A stretch of 64,000 nucleotides of DNA from Peptoniphilaceae bacterium AM52-5BH (GTDB taxonomy: Bacteria; Bacillota; Clostridia; Tissierellales; Peptoniphilaceae): positions 71,059-135,058 of the forward strand of contig JAQEDR010000001.1 of the NCBI GenBank assembly GCA_027669155.1. Direction: 5' to 3'. A program made the position numbers and the translations under genes. The notes under the pieces are model-generated. The model was not told the origin of the DNA and ran no database searches. It saw only the letters and a list, made by a program, of their open reading frames with translations. Shown in pieces: positions 47,043-56,624 of this stretch (within the stretch, counting starts at the first letter, position 1; each line of letters opens with the position of its first letter).

Positions 47043-49655
47043 ATGAAAAACTTAGGGATGAATGAGTTAAGAAGCAAATATTTGAATTTTTTTGGAAATG
47101 AGAAGGGACATACTCTCTTAAAGTCATTTTCACTAATTCCTATTGATGATGATTCTTTGTTATTAATCAATGCAGGAATGGCGCCGCTTAAAAAGTATTT
47201 TACTGGTGAGAAGAAGATGAAAAATAATAGAGCGACATCTTCACAAAAATGCGTAAGAACAGCGGATATAGAGAGAGTCGGAAAGACCGAACGTCACGGA
47301 ACGTTTTTCGAAATGCTTGGTAACTTTTCATTTGGTGATTATTTCAAGAAAGAAGCTATAACATGGGCTTATGAATTCCTAACCAAAGAACTTGAGATTT
47401 CCAAAGACGATATTTGGGTTACAGTGTTTAAAGAAGATGACGAAGCCTATAATATATGGCGTGATGAAATAGGTCTTGATAGCGAAAGAATCCTTAGAGA
47501 AGGTAAAGAAGATAACTTCTGGGAATTAGAAGTTGGCCCTTGTGGTCCTTGTTCTGAAATATTTGTAGATAGAGGAGCTCATAGGGCTATCGATGAGAAT
47601 GACAATAAACCAGGAAACGATGATTCCGATAGATTTATGGAAGTATGGAATCTGGTATTTACACAGTTTAACAAAGATAGCCAAGGAAATTATACTCCGC
47701 TTTCTCATCCGAATATCGATACCGGAATGGGGCTTGAAAGAATCGCCATGGTATTACAAGATAAAGACAATATCTTTGAAGTAGATGTAATGGCTGCGAT
47801 AATTTCAGAAATTGAAAAATTATCAAACAAAAAATATAAAGATAATAAAAAAGATGATGTATCTATTAGAGTAATTGCAGATCATGCTAAGGCTATGACC
47901 TTCCTTACTTCAGATGGTGTTATGCCTTCGAATGAGAAAAGGGGATATGTACTAAGAAGACTAATAAGAAGAGCTTACAGACATGGTAAGCTTTTAGGAA
48001 TAGAAGGCGAATTCTTAACAAATATAGTTGAAAAAGTCATAGATACCTACAAAGTAGAATACGACGAATTAGACATAAATAGGGAAAAAATAAAATCTGT
48101 AATAAGAGATGAAGAGGAAAGATTCCAAAAAACAATTGACCAAGGACTAGAAAGACTCGAATCTTTAATCGCAAGAATGAGTGAAACAAATGAAAGGATT
48201 CTTGACGGTAAAGAAGCTTTCAAGCTCTATGATACTTACGGATTCCCACTAGATTTAACTAAAGAGATACTAGAAGAGAAAAATCTTGATGTCGACGAGG
48301 AAACTTTTAACGAGCAAATGCAGATTCAAAAGCAAACAGCTAGAGATGCTAGAAAGAAAGATGCAGGCTGGACACTCGATAATATAAATACTGATGGAAT
48401 CGAGAAAACTAGCTTTGTTGGTTATGAAGATCTAGAGATAAAAGCTAGAATATTAAACCTGTTCAAAGAAAACACCGAAGCTTCTTCGCTAAGTGAGGGA
48501 GATAACGGTATAGTAATAAGTGATAAGACTTCATTTTATGCGGAAGGCGGCGGTGAAGTAGCTGATACAGGACTAATATTAGGCGATTCCTTTAAGGCTC
48601 ATGTAATCGACGTACAAAAGCAAAAAGATATTTATTTCCACTATATTGAAGTTGTTGAAGGAGCTATCAAAGTTGGTGATGAGGCTAACTTTAAGGTTGA
48701 TAGATATAAGAGACTAGCTATACAAAGAAATCACTCTGCAACACACCTACTTGACCAAGCTCTAAGAGATGTTTTAGGTGAAGATGTAAAACAAGCGGGA
48801 TCATTGGTTGATGAAAATAAGTTGAGATTTGATTTCTCACATAACAAGGCTTTGACAAAAGAAGAAATAAAAAGAGTTGAAGATATTGTTAATAGAGAAA
48901 TTGTTAATCAAGAACTTGTTACAAAAGAAATTGTAGATTACAAAGAATCTCAAAAAATGGGAGCTATTGGCCTATTCGAAGATAAATATAAGGATAAGGT
49001 TAGAGTTGTTTCTATGGGTGATTATTCAAAGGAATTATGTGGTGGCTGCCATGTAAACTATACAAGTGATATTTTGATTTTTAAGATTAAACAAGAATCA
49101 TCTGTATCTGCTGGAGTAAGAAGAATCGAAGCTCTTACAGGCGAAAAAGCTTTTGAGTATCTCAACGACAAAGCTAATATACTAAATATAGTAGCAGATA
49201 GATTAAACACAAACACCAATAACATAACTAATAGAATAGATAGCCTAGAAAATGAAATTGATAAGCTAAAATCAGAAATTAGTAGACTAAAAACTACTAA
49301 TAGCTCTGATATGGTTAGCGAACTAAAAAAAGATATAAGAGAAATTAAGGGTATAAATTTATTAGTTAAGAAATTTGATAATGCTTCAATGGATGAGCTA
49401 AGAGATTATGAAAATAGGATAAAGTCATCAATTGATAATCTTATTATAGTTTTTGCTTCAGTAAGTGATAAGATTGTATTTACAGTTTCTGTAGATGATA
49501 AACTAACCGATAAGTACAATGCTGGTAAAATAGTAAGACAAATAGCCCAAATTACTGGAGGTAATGGTGGAGGCAAGAAGAACTTTGCCCAAGCCGGAGG
49601 AAAAGATATTTCTAAGCTTGAAGAAGCTTTAGGAAAAGTCAGTGAAATAATTTAA
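47043..49655 (+). CDS. alaS: Alanyl-tRNA synthetase
   Basis: The 870-residue enzyme has the catalytic N terminus (ELRSKYLNFF, KCVRTADIERVGKTERHGTF), an editing domain with RNHSATHLLDQAL and CGGCH, a coiled coil near 730-760, and a C-terminal C-Ala domain (GGNGGGKKNFAQAGGKD). All zinc ligands of the editing site are visible. No T-box fits in the 9-nt upstream gap. Confidence 0.98.
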   Translation: MKNLGMNELRSKYLNFFGNEKGHTLLKSFSLIPIDDDSLLLINAGMAPLKKYFTGEKKMKNNRATSSQKCVRTADIERVGKTERHGTFFEMLGNFSFGDYFKKEAITWAYEFLTKELEISKDDIWVTVFKEDDEAYNIWRDEIGLDSERILREGKEDNFWELEVGPCGPCSEIFVDRGAHRAIDENDNKPGNDDSDRFMEVWNLVFTQFNKDSQGNYTPLSHPNIDTGMGLERIAMVLQDKDNIFEVDVMAAIISEIEKLSNKKYKDNKKDDVSIRVIADHAKAMTFLTSDGVMPSNEKRGYVLRRLIRRAYRHGKLLGIEGEFLTNIVEKVIDTYKVEYDELDINREKIKSVIRDEEERFQKTIDQGLERLESLIARMSETNERILDGKEAFKLYDTYGFPLDLTKEILEEKNLDVDEETFNEQMQIQKQTARDARKKDAGWTLDNINTDGIEKTSFVGYEDLEIKARILNLFKENTEASSLSEGDNGIVISDKTSFYAEGGGEVADTGLILGDSFKAHVIDVQKQKDIYFHYIEVVEGAIKVGDEANFKVDRYKRLAIQRNHSATHLLDQALRDVLGEDVKQAGSLVDENKLRFDFSHNKALTKEEIKRVEDIVNREIVNQELVTKEIVDYKESQKMGAIGLFEDKYKDKVRVVSMGDYSKELCGGCHVNYTSDILIFKIKQESSVSAGVRRIEALTGEKAFEYLNDKANILNIVADRLNTNTNNITNRIDSLENEIDKLKSEISRLKTTNSSDMVSELKKDIREIKGINLLVKKFDNASMDELRDYENRIKSSIDNLIIVFASVSDKIVFTVSVDDKLTDKYNAGKIVRQIAQITGGNGGGKKNFAQAGGKDISKLEEALGKVSEII

Positions 49656-49665
49656 AGGAGATATT

Positions 49666-49926
49666 ATGGCTGATAAAAATAACTTCAATGAGACCATGCT
49701 ATTTAAGGCAGATAAGGACCAAGAAAAAGATATTAGAGAAATTCTAACAACAGTGTACAAATCGCTAGAAGATAAAGGATACAAACCAACAGGTCAAATA
49801 GTAGGCTATTTATTATCAGGAGATCCAACTTATATCACTGCCCATAACGGTGCTAGAAAGTTAATAAGAACAGTAGACCGTGATCGTATACTCGAAGAAT
49901 TACTAGAGAAGTATATTAATGAGTAG
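49666..49926 (+). CDS. ireB: IreB family protein (UPF0297)
   Basis: This is an 86-residue protein with the family pattern FNETMLFKADKDQEKDIREI, KGYKPTGQIVGYLLSGDP and YITAHNGARKLIR. IreB in Enterococcus is phosphorylated by the IreK kinase and affects cephalosporin resistance. The order alaS-ireB-ruvX-DUF1292 is conserved in Firmicutes. Confidence 0.95.
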   Translation: MADKNNFNETMLFKADKDQEKDIREILTTVYKSLEDKGYKPTGQIVGYLLSGDPTYITAHNGARKLIRTVDRDRILEELLEKYINE

Positions 49927-50338
49927 AGTAATGGGTCTAGATGTAGGTAATAAAACAATTGGGGTTGCTCTAAGTGACCCTATGTTTTTATTAGCAAATG
50001 CTCTAGAAACAATTAAAAGAAAAAAGGCGAGTACAGACATCGAAAGAATTAAGGAAATAGTTGAAGAAAACGATGTAAATTTAATAGTAGTTGGCCTACC
50101 TAAAAATATGAACAATACTATAGGTCCACAAGCTATGAGAGTTATAAGTTTTGTAGATTTACTAAAAAAGCAAGTAGATGTCGAAGTTGTCTATGAAGAT
50201 GAAAGAATGACTACTATTCAATCAGAAGCTGTTCTTATGGATATGGAAGTGAGACGTGAGAATCGTAAAAAATATATAGATAAAATCGCTGCAACTTTCA
50301 TACTTCAAACATATTTGGATAGGAGAAAAAATGGATAA
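49919..50338 (+). CDS. ruvX: YqgF/RuvX Holliday junction resolvase-like protein
   Basis: The 139-residue RNase H-fold nuclease has GLDVGNKTIGVALSD (first Asp), VVGLPKNMNNTIGPQA, and YEDERMTT plus KKYIDKIAATFIL. YqgF processes pre-16S rRNA in E. coli and may resolve junctions. It overlaps ireB by 8 nt and the DUF1292 gene by 8 nt. Confidence 0.94.
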   Translation: MSRVMGLDVGNKTIGVALSDPMFLLANALETIKRKKASTDIERIKEIVEENDVNLIVVGLPKNMNNTIGPQAMRVISFVDLLKKQVDVEVVYEDERMTTIQSEAVLMDMEVRRENRKKYIDKIAATFILQTYLDRRKNG

Positions 50339-50573
50339 TATTATTTTGCTCGATGAAGAAAATAATGAAGTCGAATTTGAACTATTAGATACATTCGGAG
50401 TAGATGAGGCAAATTATGCTGCCTTAAAACAAGTAGAAGATGAGCTTATTTTAATAGTAGAAGTTATTGAGATAAATAATGAAATCGAACTGAGGTCTAT
50501 AGAAGATCAGGACTTATTAGATGAGCTTATCGATATTTATGAACAAATGAAAGAAGATGTTAATGAATACTGA
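50331..50573 (+). CDS. DUF1292 protein (YrzB-like)
   Basis: This is an 80-residue acidic protein, FELLDTFGVDEANYAALKQ to RSIEDQDLLDELIDIYEQM in outline, the usual length for the family. It has the conserved place after ruvX. Function is unknown. A longer paralogue lies at 9212-9565. It overlaps the Fur gene by 11-17 nt. Confidence 0.88.
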   Translation: MDNIILLDEENNEVEFELLDTFGVDEANYAALKQVEDELILIVEVIEINNEIELRSIEDQDLLDELIDIYEQMKEDVNEY

Positions 50574-51000
50574 TCAAATTAGAAAAATTTTTGAAGAAAA
50601 CAACCAAAAATTTACTAAACAAAGAGAGATTATCTTTAACGCATTGAAAAATTCTGAGGCAAAACATATTACGCCAGAAGAACTTTTTTCAATAGTACAT
50701 CAAGAACATAAGCAAGTAGGAATAGCTACAATTTATAGGACTTTAAATATATTTGAAGAACTAGGAATTGTCAACAAACAAGAATTTACTGACCAAGCTT
50801 ATACCTACGAACTTATAGATCCTAAAAATGATCACCACGATCATATTATTTGTACTTCATGCGGTAAAATTATAGAAGAAGAATTTCTATCTAAAGATGA
50901 AATGAAAGAATCTTTAAAAAAGGAATTTGATTTTGATTTAGATTACTATTCATTGAGAATCTTTGGTACTTGCTCCGATTGTCAAAAAAACAAGGAGTAA
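50557..51000 (+). CDS. Fur-family metal-dependent regulator
   Basis: The 147-residue repressor (start 50557, or ATG 50563 with AAGATG upstream) has the winged helix with TKQREIIFNALKNS and IATIYRTLNIFEELGIV. Metal sites are NDHHDHIICTSCGK and CSDC, giving two Cys pairs for structural zinc. After CGKII comes EEE rather than the Asp typical of peroxide sensor PerR, so a Fur-like iron or zinc role is somewhat more likely. This is inference. Confidence 0.88.
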   Translation: MLMNTDQIRKIFEENNQKFTKQREIIFNALKNSEAKHITPEELFSIVHQEHKQVGIATIYRTLNIFEELGIVNKQEFTDQAYTYELIDPKNDHHDHIICTSCGKIIEEEFLSKDEMKESLKKEFDFDLDYYSLRIFGTCSDCQKNKE

Positions 51001-51002
51001 TA

Positions 51003-52685
51003 ATGCAAAATGACAAAAAATTAAAAATAATCCCTCTTGGAGGGTTACAAGAAGTAGGTAAAAACTGTACATTGGTAGAATATGGAAATGATATGATCAT
51101 GATAGATTGTGGATTGACCTTCCCCGATGCAGAAATGCTAGGAGTTGATATTGTAATTCCAGATTTCACCTATGTAGAAGAAAATAAAAATAAATTAAGA
51201 GGAATCTTTGTAACGCATGGTCACGAAGACCATATTGGTGCTATACCTTATTTTCTTAAAAACATCGATACCAACGTGTATTGTTCTAAATTAACTAAGG
51301 GCTTATTAGAAAATAAGTTTAAAGAGCACGGCTTAAATCCTAACAAAATTAAAATGGTAAATGTGAATAATACTGTCAAAGTTGGATCTTTGAGTGCTGA
51401 ATTTATTAGAGTGAGCCACTCAATACCAGATGCTTGCTCAATAGCTGTGAAATCTCCAGTAGGAACAGTCATATTTACTGGTGACTTCAAGATGGACTTC
51501 ACTCCAATTGATAATGACCCTACAGATATTCAAAGACTTGCAGAATTAGGACGCAAAGGAGTACTCGCTCTATTTGCCGATAGTACAAACGTTGAAAGAG
51601 AAGGATTTTCACTAAGTGAGAAAACTGTAGGAGATACCTTTGTTCAAATATTTGGAAGGGCTAAGTCAAGAATTATAGTTGCTACATTCGCATCAAACCT
51701 TCATAGGGTTCAACAAATCATCTATGCAGCAGAAAGATATAATAAGAAGGTAGCCCTATCTGGTAGGTCTATGCTTAATAACGTAAGAATTGCGAGTGAA
51801 TTAGGATACCTAAAAATCAAAAGTAATACTTTAATTGATATGAAAAACATCAAAAACTATGCTGATGATGAGATTGTAGTTCTTTCAACAGGAACCCAAG
51901 GTGAACCTCTATCTGCTTTGACTAGGATGGCTAATAGAGAACATAAACAAATAAACCTAAATGAAACTGACACTGTAATCCTATCATCATCTGCAATTCC
52001 AGGCAATGAGATGGCTATAAATAATACTATAAACAATCTAACAAAAATAGGCTGTAAGATTATATATTCATCCCTTGCGAAAGTACACGCTTCTGGGCAT
52101 GCTTGCCAAGAAGAAATTAAGTTGATGTATCAATTAGTAACACCAAAATACCTAATACCAGCCCACGGAGAAGTAAGACAATTACAAAAACATGCTGAAA
52201 TTGCTGAAGATATGGGTCAAGCTAAGGAAAATATTTTGATTGGTAAAAATGGTGATGTTTTTGAATTTACAAAAAAACATGGAGCAATCAATGGTAGAGT
52301 TCAGGCAGGAAATATCCTAGTAGACGGTTCCGGAATTGGTGATGTTGGTAATATTGTTCTAAAGGATAGAAAACACTTATCCGAAGATGGGTTAGTTGTT
52401 GTTTCAATAACATTCGATAAACATACTCAACAATTACTAGCTGGTCCAGATATCGTATCTCGTGGTTTTGTTTATGTTAAAGAAAATCAAGATATAATTG
52501 AAAATGCAAAGTACGTTGTTTTAAGATCAATTAAGAAATGTGCAGATAAGGAAATTCGAGCTATAAGCCAAATTAAATACAAGATTAGAGAAGACTTGAA
52601 ATCTTATATTTACAATGAGTTAGGTCGTGATCCAATGATACTACCAGTTATATCAGAGTTGGAGAGTAATGAATCGTATAAATAA
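51003..52685 (+). CDS. rnj: Ribonuclease J
   Basis: The 560-residue enzyme starts at ATG 51003 with CAAGGAG upstream; an in-frame ATG at 50970 lies inside the Fur gene. It has the beta-lactamase motifs THGHEDHIGA and ADSTNVER, the beta-CASP region, and KVHASGHACQEE with the last metal His. RNase J has endo- and 5' exonuclease activity in mRNA decay and rRNA maturation. Only one copy is in the window. Confidence 0.96.
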   Translation: MQNDKKLKIIPLGGLQEVGKNCTLVEYGNDMIMIDCGLTFPDAEMLGVDIVIPDFTYVEENKNKLRGIFVTHGHEDHIGAIPYFLKNIDTNVYCSKLTKGLLENKFKEHGLNPNKIKMVNVNNTVKVGSLSAEFIRVSHSIPDACSIAVKSPVGTVIFTGDFKMDFTPIDNDPTDIQRLAELGRKGVLALFADSTNVEREGFSLSEKTVGDTFVQIFGRAKSRIIVATFASNLHRVQQIIYAAERYNKKVALSGRSMLNNVRIASELGYLKIKSNTLIDMKNIKNYADDEIVVLSTGTQGEPLSALTRMANREHKQINLNETDTVILSSSAIPGNEMAINNTINNLTKIGCKIIYSSLAKVHASGHACQEEIKLMYQLVTPKYLIPAHGEVRQLQKHAEIAEDMGQAKENILIGKNGDVFEFTKKHGAINGRVQAGNILVDGSGIGDVGNIVLKDRKHLSEDGLVVVSITFDKHTQQLLAGPDIVSRGFVYVKENQDIIENAKYVVLRSIKKCADKEIRAISQIKYKIREDLKSYIYNELGRDPMILPVISELESNESYK

Positions 52686-53304
52686 TGAATACATTTCATC
52701 TTTTATTGAAGAAATGATTATAGATAAAGATTTCCTTGAGTTAAGAAGATATGCTGAAGTAGAAAATGTTCCTATTATGAAGTTAGAGACAAAGGAATTT
52801 CTTAAGATCTTGCTAGCTATAAAAAAACCAAAGTCAATATTAGAAATAGGAACTGCTATTGGCTATTCTTCTTTAGTATTTGATAAGTATACTGATGCCA
52901 ATATTACAACAATTGAGTTATCAGAAGATATGGCTAAAATTGCTCAGGGAAACTTTAATAAATATAATGTAGGATTAAATTTAATAAATGATGACGCAGA
53001 AAAAGCCTTGACTAAATTAAATCAAGGCTTTGATTTTGTTTTTATAGATGCCAACAAATCTAATTACAAGTTCTATTTTGACTATGTAGATAAACATCTC
53101 CTAAATAGCGGAGGTATAATCGTAGCTGATAATATTTTATTTAGGGGCGAGGTTTGTAATGATGATTTGGTTGAGAAAAGAAAGATCACTATAGTAAAAA
53201 GACTTAGGAATTTCCTAGCATATATTAGCCTAAGAGATGATTATAAAACGTCTATTGTACCTATAGGAGATGGAATAAGTATTAGTATTAAGGAGGAAAA
53301 GTGA
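52669..53304 (+). CDS. SAM-dependent O-methyltransferase (YrrM-like)
   Basis: The 211-residue protein overlaps the RNase J end by 17 nt, with GGAGAG before the ATG. SILEIGTAIGYSSLVF is the SAM loop, TTIELSEDMAKIAQ and FDFVFIDANKSNY the acidic and metal segments. It belongs to the COMT-like family; YrrM (TrmR) in B. subtilis methylates 5-hydroxyuridine in tRNA. The U32 protein downstream is the matching hydroxylation gene. Confidence 0.88.
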   Translation: MNRINNEYISSFIEEMIIDKDFLELRRYAEVENVPIMKLETKEFLKILLAIKKPKSILEIGTAIGYSSLVFDKYTDANITTIELSEDMAKIAQGNFNKYNVGLNLINDDAEKALTKLNQGFDFVFIDANKSNYKFYFDYVDKHLLNSGGIIVADNILFRGEVCNDDLVEKRKITIVKRLRNFLAYISLRDDYKTSIVPIGDGISISIKEEK

Positions 53305-54536
53305 AAGATAGAAAAGTAGAACTATTAGCTCCCGCAGGGGATATGGAAAGATTAGAAGCAGCAATTAAGTTCGGTGCGGATGCAGTTTTTCTTGCAGGAG
53401 ACAGTTTTGGCTTAAGAGCTAATGCCAAGAATTTTGACAAAGATGAACTAAAGCAGGCTGTAGAATATGCCCATGATAATAATGTAAGAGTCCATGTTAC
53501 AATGAACATCTTGCCTCATGATGAAGATATGAAGGGTCTTGTTGAATATCTAGGATTTTTAGATTCTATAGGTGTAGATGCCTTAATTATTTCTGACCCT
53601 GGCATTTTCGCCTTAGCAAAAGAGCACACCAATGTTGACCTTCATATTAGTACCCAAGCTTCAGTAACTAACTCAGCAACAGTTAAGTTTTGGCACGATA
53701 TGGGGGCTAAGAGAGTAATACTTGCTAGGGAGCTTTCTTTAGAAGAAATTAAAGAAGTTAAGAAAAATGCTCCAGAAGATATGGAAATTGAATGTTTCAT
53801 CCACGGTGCTATGTGTATATCATATTCAGGAAGATGCCTGCTTTCGAATTATATGACAGGAAGAGACGCTAATAGGGGAGATTGCGCCCAATCATGTAGG
53901 TGGAAATATTCCATTCAAGAAGAAACAAGGCCTGGTGAATACTATCCTATCGAAGAAGACGGCAAGGGTGGAACATTTATCATGAACTCTAAGGATCTTT
54001 GCCTTTTAGATGAAATTGATAAGCTTATAGAAGCGGGTGTAGATAGCTTTAAAATCGAAGGAAGGATGAAGACGGCCTTTTATGTGGCAACAGTAATTAG
54101 AAGCTATAGACAGGCGATTGACGCCTATTATGAAGGCAAGTTCAATGAAGATGTAGCTAAAAAATATTATGATGAAATAACCAAGGCAAGTCATAGACAT
54201 TTTACAAAAGGATTTTTCTATAAAAAACCTGACAGTAATGATCAAATATATGAAAATTCTTCTTATATAAGAAATTACGATTTTATAGGTGTGGTTGTTG
54301 ATTATGATAAGGAAAGTAAAATTGCAACAATTGAGCAAAGAAATAGATTTTACTTAAATGATAGTATAGAGATATTCTCAAACTCTCCTGATTATTATGA
54401 ATTTAAAATTGATAATATGAAAAATACAAAAGGAGAGGACATAGAAGTTGCTAACAAGCCAAAAGAGAAGATAGTGATTAAGACAGACCTTCCTCTTGAA
54501 AAGGGCGACATGCTTAGAAGAAAAATTGAAAATTAG
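53301..54536 (+). CDS. U32 family tRNA hydroxylation protein (TrhP-like)
   Basis: The 411-residue protein starts at GTG 53301, overlapping the stop of the methyltransferase (GTGA). The U32 signature ECFIHGAMCISYSGRCLLSN is followed by the Cys-rich RGDCAQSCRWKY. TrhP in Firmicutes hydroxylates uridine 34 of tRNA, and with the YrrM-type methyltransferase gives mo5U. This pair is a likely two-step pathway. It was formerly labelled peptidase U32. Confidence 0.9.
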   Translation: MKDRKVELLAPAGDMERLEAAIKFGADAVFLAGDSFGLRANAKNFDKDELKQAVEYAHDNNVRVHVTMNILPHDEDMKGLVEYLGFLDSIGVDALIISDPGIFALAKEHTNVDLHISTQASVTNSATVKFWHDMGAKRVILARELSLEEIKEVKKNAPEDMEIECFIHGAMCISYSGRCLLSNYMTGRDANRGDCAQSCRWKYSIQEETRPGEYYPIEEDGKGGTFIMNSKDLCLLDEIDKLIEAGVDSFKIEGRMKTAFYVATVIRSYRQAIDAYYEGKFNEDVAKKYYDEITKASHRHFTKGFFYKKPDSNDQIYENSSYIRNYDFIGVVVDYDKESKIATIEQRNRFYLNDSIEIFSNSPDYYEFKIDNMKNTKGEDIEVANKPKEKIVIKTDLPLEKGDMLRRKIEN

Positions 54537-54543
54537 TAATCTA

Positions 54544-54571
54544 AAAACCCAGGCCTAATAACCTGGGTTTT
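54544..54571. terminator. Bidirectional terminator
   Basis: AAAACCCAGG and CCTGGGTTTT form a 10-bp stem with loop CCTAATAA. A-rich and T-rich flanks allow termination on both strands: the U32 gene on the + strand and the small acidic gene on the - strand. Confidence 0.85.
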
Positions 54572-54581
54572 ATGTAATGTT

Positions 54582-54815
54582 TTAGTCTTCTGAAGGATTT
54601 TCAGAAAAATCTGCTCTTGTTCTACGTGATTCTACACCAACGTTTGAGTTTTCATCAGCTTCATCACTAATACTTCTAAGATTTTCTTGGTCTGGACCTA
54701 ATTTTTTGTCTAATGATTCTCCGCCAGTTTCTTTGTTTTCTTCCCTAACTTTTTTGTCAAGTTCGGCATTTCCTCTGTATTGGTTTTCATTAGATACTTT
54801 TTTGTCGTTTGTCAT
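54582..54815 (-). CDS. Small acidic, disordered protein
   Basis: This 77-residue protein, read from 54815, has AAAGGAG before its ATG, an extended -10 promoter and a shared terminator, so it is a real gene. The composition is Glu, Asn, Asp, Lys, Ser and Arg with almost no hydrophobic residues, and it should be unfolded. ELDKKVREENKETGGESLDK shows a loosely repeated LDKK. It might be a stress or hydrophilin-type protein; function is unknown. Confidence 0.7.
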   Translation of the reverse strand: MTNDKKVSNENQYRGNAELDKKVREENKETGGESLDKKLGPDQENLRSISDEADENSNVGVESRRTRADFSENPSED

Positions 54816-54855
54816 ATAAATCTCCTTTTATATATTCAAATTTCCTTACATTTAT

Positions 54856-54884
54856 ATTATAACAGATTTCTAAAAAAATTTCAT
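54856..54884 (-). promoter_or_regulatory. Promoter of the small acidic gene
   Basis: On the minus strand TGT precedes TATAAT (plus 54856-54864), with a weak ATGAAA -35 at plus 54879-54884, which touches the pepT stop codon. Confidence 0.6.
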
Positions 54885-56104
54885 TAATTATCGTTTGCAA
54901 TTATCTTAATTATTTCTATAACTGTTTCGCTGGCCTTTATCATATGCTCTATTGGTATGATTTCGTAAACTCCATGGTAGTTCATACCACCAGTAAATAT
55001 ATTTGGAGTAGGTAGATTCATGAACGAAAGTTTAGATCCATCTGTGCCACCTCTGATTGGTTCTATGATAGGCTCAATTTCAAGGTTTTCCATAGCAGTT
55101 TTGGCATATTCAACAATTTTCATATTTTTCTTGATAATTTCGCCCATGTTATAATAAGAATCTGCAATATCTACACTTATAAAGTCTCCATATTTTTTGT
55201 TTAAATAAGAAGCATTATCGGCGAATTCTTTTTTCATAGCTTCAAATTTATTCTTATCATGCTCCCTAATAATATATTCCATTTTAGTATTTTCTATGTC
55301 GCCATTAATACTTAATAAATGGAAGAATCCTTCGTAACCTTCGGTATGTTCTGGTCTTCTTACATCACCTAGTAAGTTATCAAATTCACGGGCAAGACTA
55401 ATTGAATTTACCATGGTGTTTTTTGCAGAACCAGGATGGATTGATTTACCTCTTATATTTACTATTCCACTAGCAGCATTAAAAGATTCATACTCTAATT
55501 CTCCGAGATAACCTCCATCAACTGTATAAGCAAAGTCTGCTCCGAAAGTTTCTACATCGAAAGTATCACATCCAGTACCAATCTCCTCATCTGGAGTAAA
55601 GGCAATCATAACATCTCCATGCTCTACATCAGGATTGTTTACGAAGTACTCAACTGCATTCATTATTGAAGCGATACCGCTTTTATCATCAGCACCTAGT
55701 AGGCTTTCTCCCCTAGTTGTGATAAGAGTTAAGCCATTAAGTTTATCAAGGATTGGAAACTCCTCCACCTTTATAGATCTCTCGTCATTTAGCTTGATAT
55801 CTCCGCCCTCGTATTTAATTATTTGAGGATTATCAATCTTACCATACATTTCAGGTGATGTATCCATATGGGATAAGAATCCCACTGCAGGTATTTTTTT
55901 GTCAGTATTTGAAGCTAATTTTGAAAATACAAAGCCTTCTTCATTTATGCTAGCTTCAAGGCCCAGTTCTTCTAGTTCCTTTTTTAGTTCTTTTGCAAGC
56001 ACCAATTGTCCTGGAGTTGATGGTTTTTGTGTATTACCTAACTCAGGATCACTTTTTGTATCAAAAGATATATATTTAAGGAATCTTTTTGTTATATTAT
56101 CCAT
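54884..56104 (-). CDS. pepT: Peptidase T (tripeptide aminopeptidase)
   Basis: This 406-residue M20B metallopeptidase removes the N-terminal residue from tripeptides. All metal-site segments are intact: GFLSHMDTSPE, LLGADDKSG, FTPDEEIGTG, and HPGSAKNTMVN with GGTDGSKLSFM. The contrast with the degenerate PepD-like protein at 7827 is clear. AAGGTG lies before ATG 56104. It is divergent from dut. Confidence 0.97.
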   Translation of the reverse strand: MDNITKRFLKYISFDTKSDPELGNTQKPSTPGQLVLAKELKKELEELGLEASINEEGFVFSKLASNTDKKIPAVGFLSHMDTSPEMYGKIDNPQIIKYEGGDIKLNDERSIKVEEFPILDKLNGLTLITTRGESLLGADDKSGIASIMNAVEYFVNNPDVEHGDVMIAFTPDEEIGTGCDTFDVETFGADFAYTVDGGYLGELEYESFNAASGIVNIRGKSIHPGSAKNTMVNSISLAREFDNLLGDVRRPEHTEGYEGFFHLLSINGDIENTKMEYIIREHDKNKFEAMKKEFADNASYLNKKYGDFISVDIADSYYNMGEIIKKNMKIVEYAKTAMENLEIEPIIEPIRGGTDGSKLSFMNLPTPNIFTGGMNYHGVYEIIPIEHMIKASETVIEIIKIIANDN

Positions 56105-56140
56105 AATGCACCTTCTTTCTCTTTTATTATACTCTTATGA

Positions 56141-56168
56141 TTGTAAATTTAACGAAAATTGGTATATT
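56141..56168 (+). promoter_or_regulatory. Promoter of dut; divergent with pepT promoter
   Basis: TTGTAA (56141-56146), 16-nt spacer and TATATT (56163-56168) with TGG as an extended -10. On the minus strand a TATAAT at plus 56126-56131 would serve pepT. Confidence 0.6.
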
Positions 56169-56189
56169 AATTAAGGAAAAGGTGGGATT

Positions 56190-56624
56190 ATGAATAATAA
56201 AAAACTTAAAATGATAGTTGAAGATAAAGTTCCAGCTTATGGTACAAGCCATGCAGCTGGTATTGATTTATATTCGTACACAAAAGAGGATATAGAAGTT
56301 AAGCCAGGAGAAACCATTAAAGTTCATACAGGAGTTAAGGTAGAAATCCCAGAAGGCTATTTCGGTGGAGTTTATCCAAGATCTTCTACGGGAGTAAAAA
56401 AACAATTGATGCTTGCTAACACCATTGGGGTAATTGACTCTGATTATAGGGGAGAAATAATGGTGTTTTTCTACAATTATGGTAACGAAACACAGATTAT
56501 CAAAAACGGCGATAGACTAGCTCAGTTAGTTATTCAGCCATACTTAAGGTGTGATATAGAACTTGTTGATAGCTTGGAGGATTCTGCTAGAGGAGAGGAT
56601 GGATTCGGTTCTACCGGTAGATAA
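56190..56624 (+). CDS. dut: dUTP diphosphatase
   Basis: The 144-residue trimeric dUTPase has all five motifs: AAGIDLYSY, PRSSTGVKK, GVIDSDYRGEI, RLAQLVI and RGEDGFGSTGR. It keeps uracil out of DNA and fits with Ung. The start has AGGTGGGA. It overlaps the next gene by one base. Confidence 0.97.
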   Translation: MNNKKLKMIVEDKVPAYGTSHAAGIDLYSYTKEDIEVKPGETIKVHTGVKVEIPEGYFGGVYPRSSTGVKKQLMLANTIGVIDSDYRGEIMVFFYNYGNETQIIKNGDRLAQLVIQPYLRCDIELVDSLEDSARGEDGFGSTGR

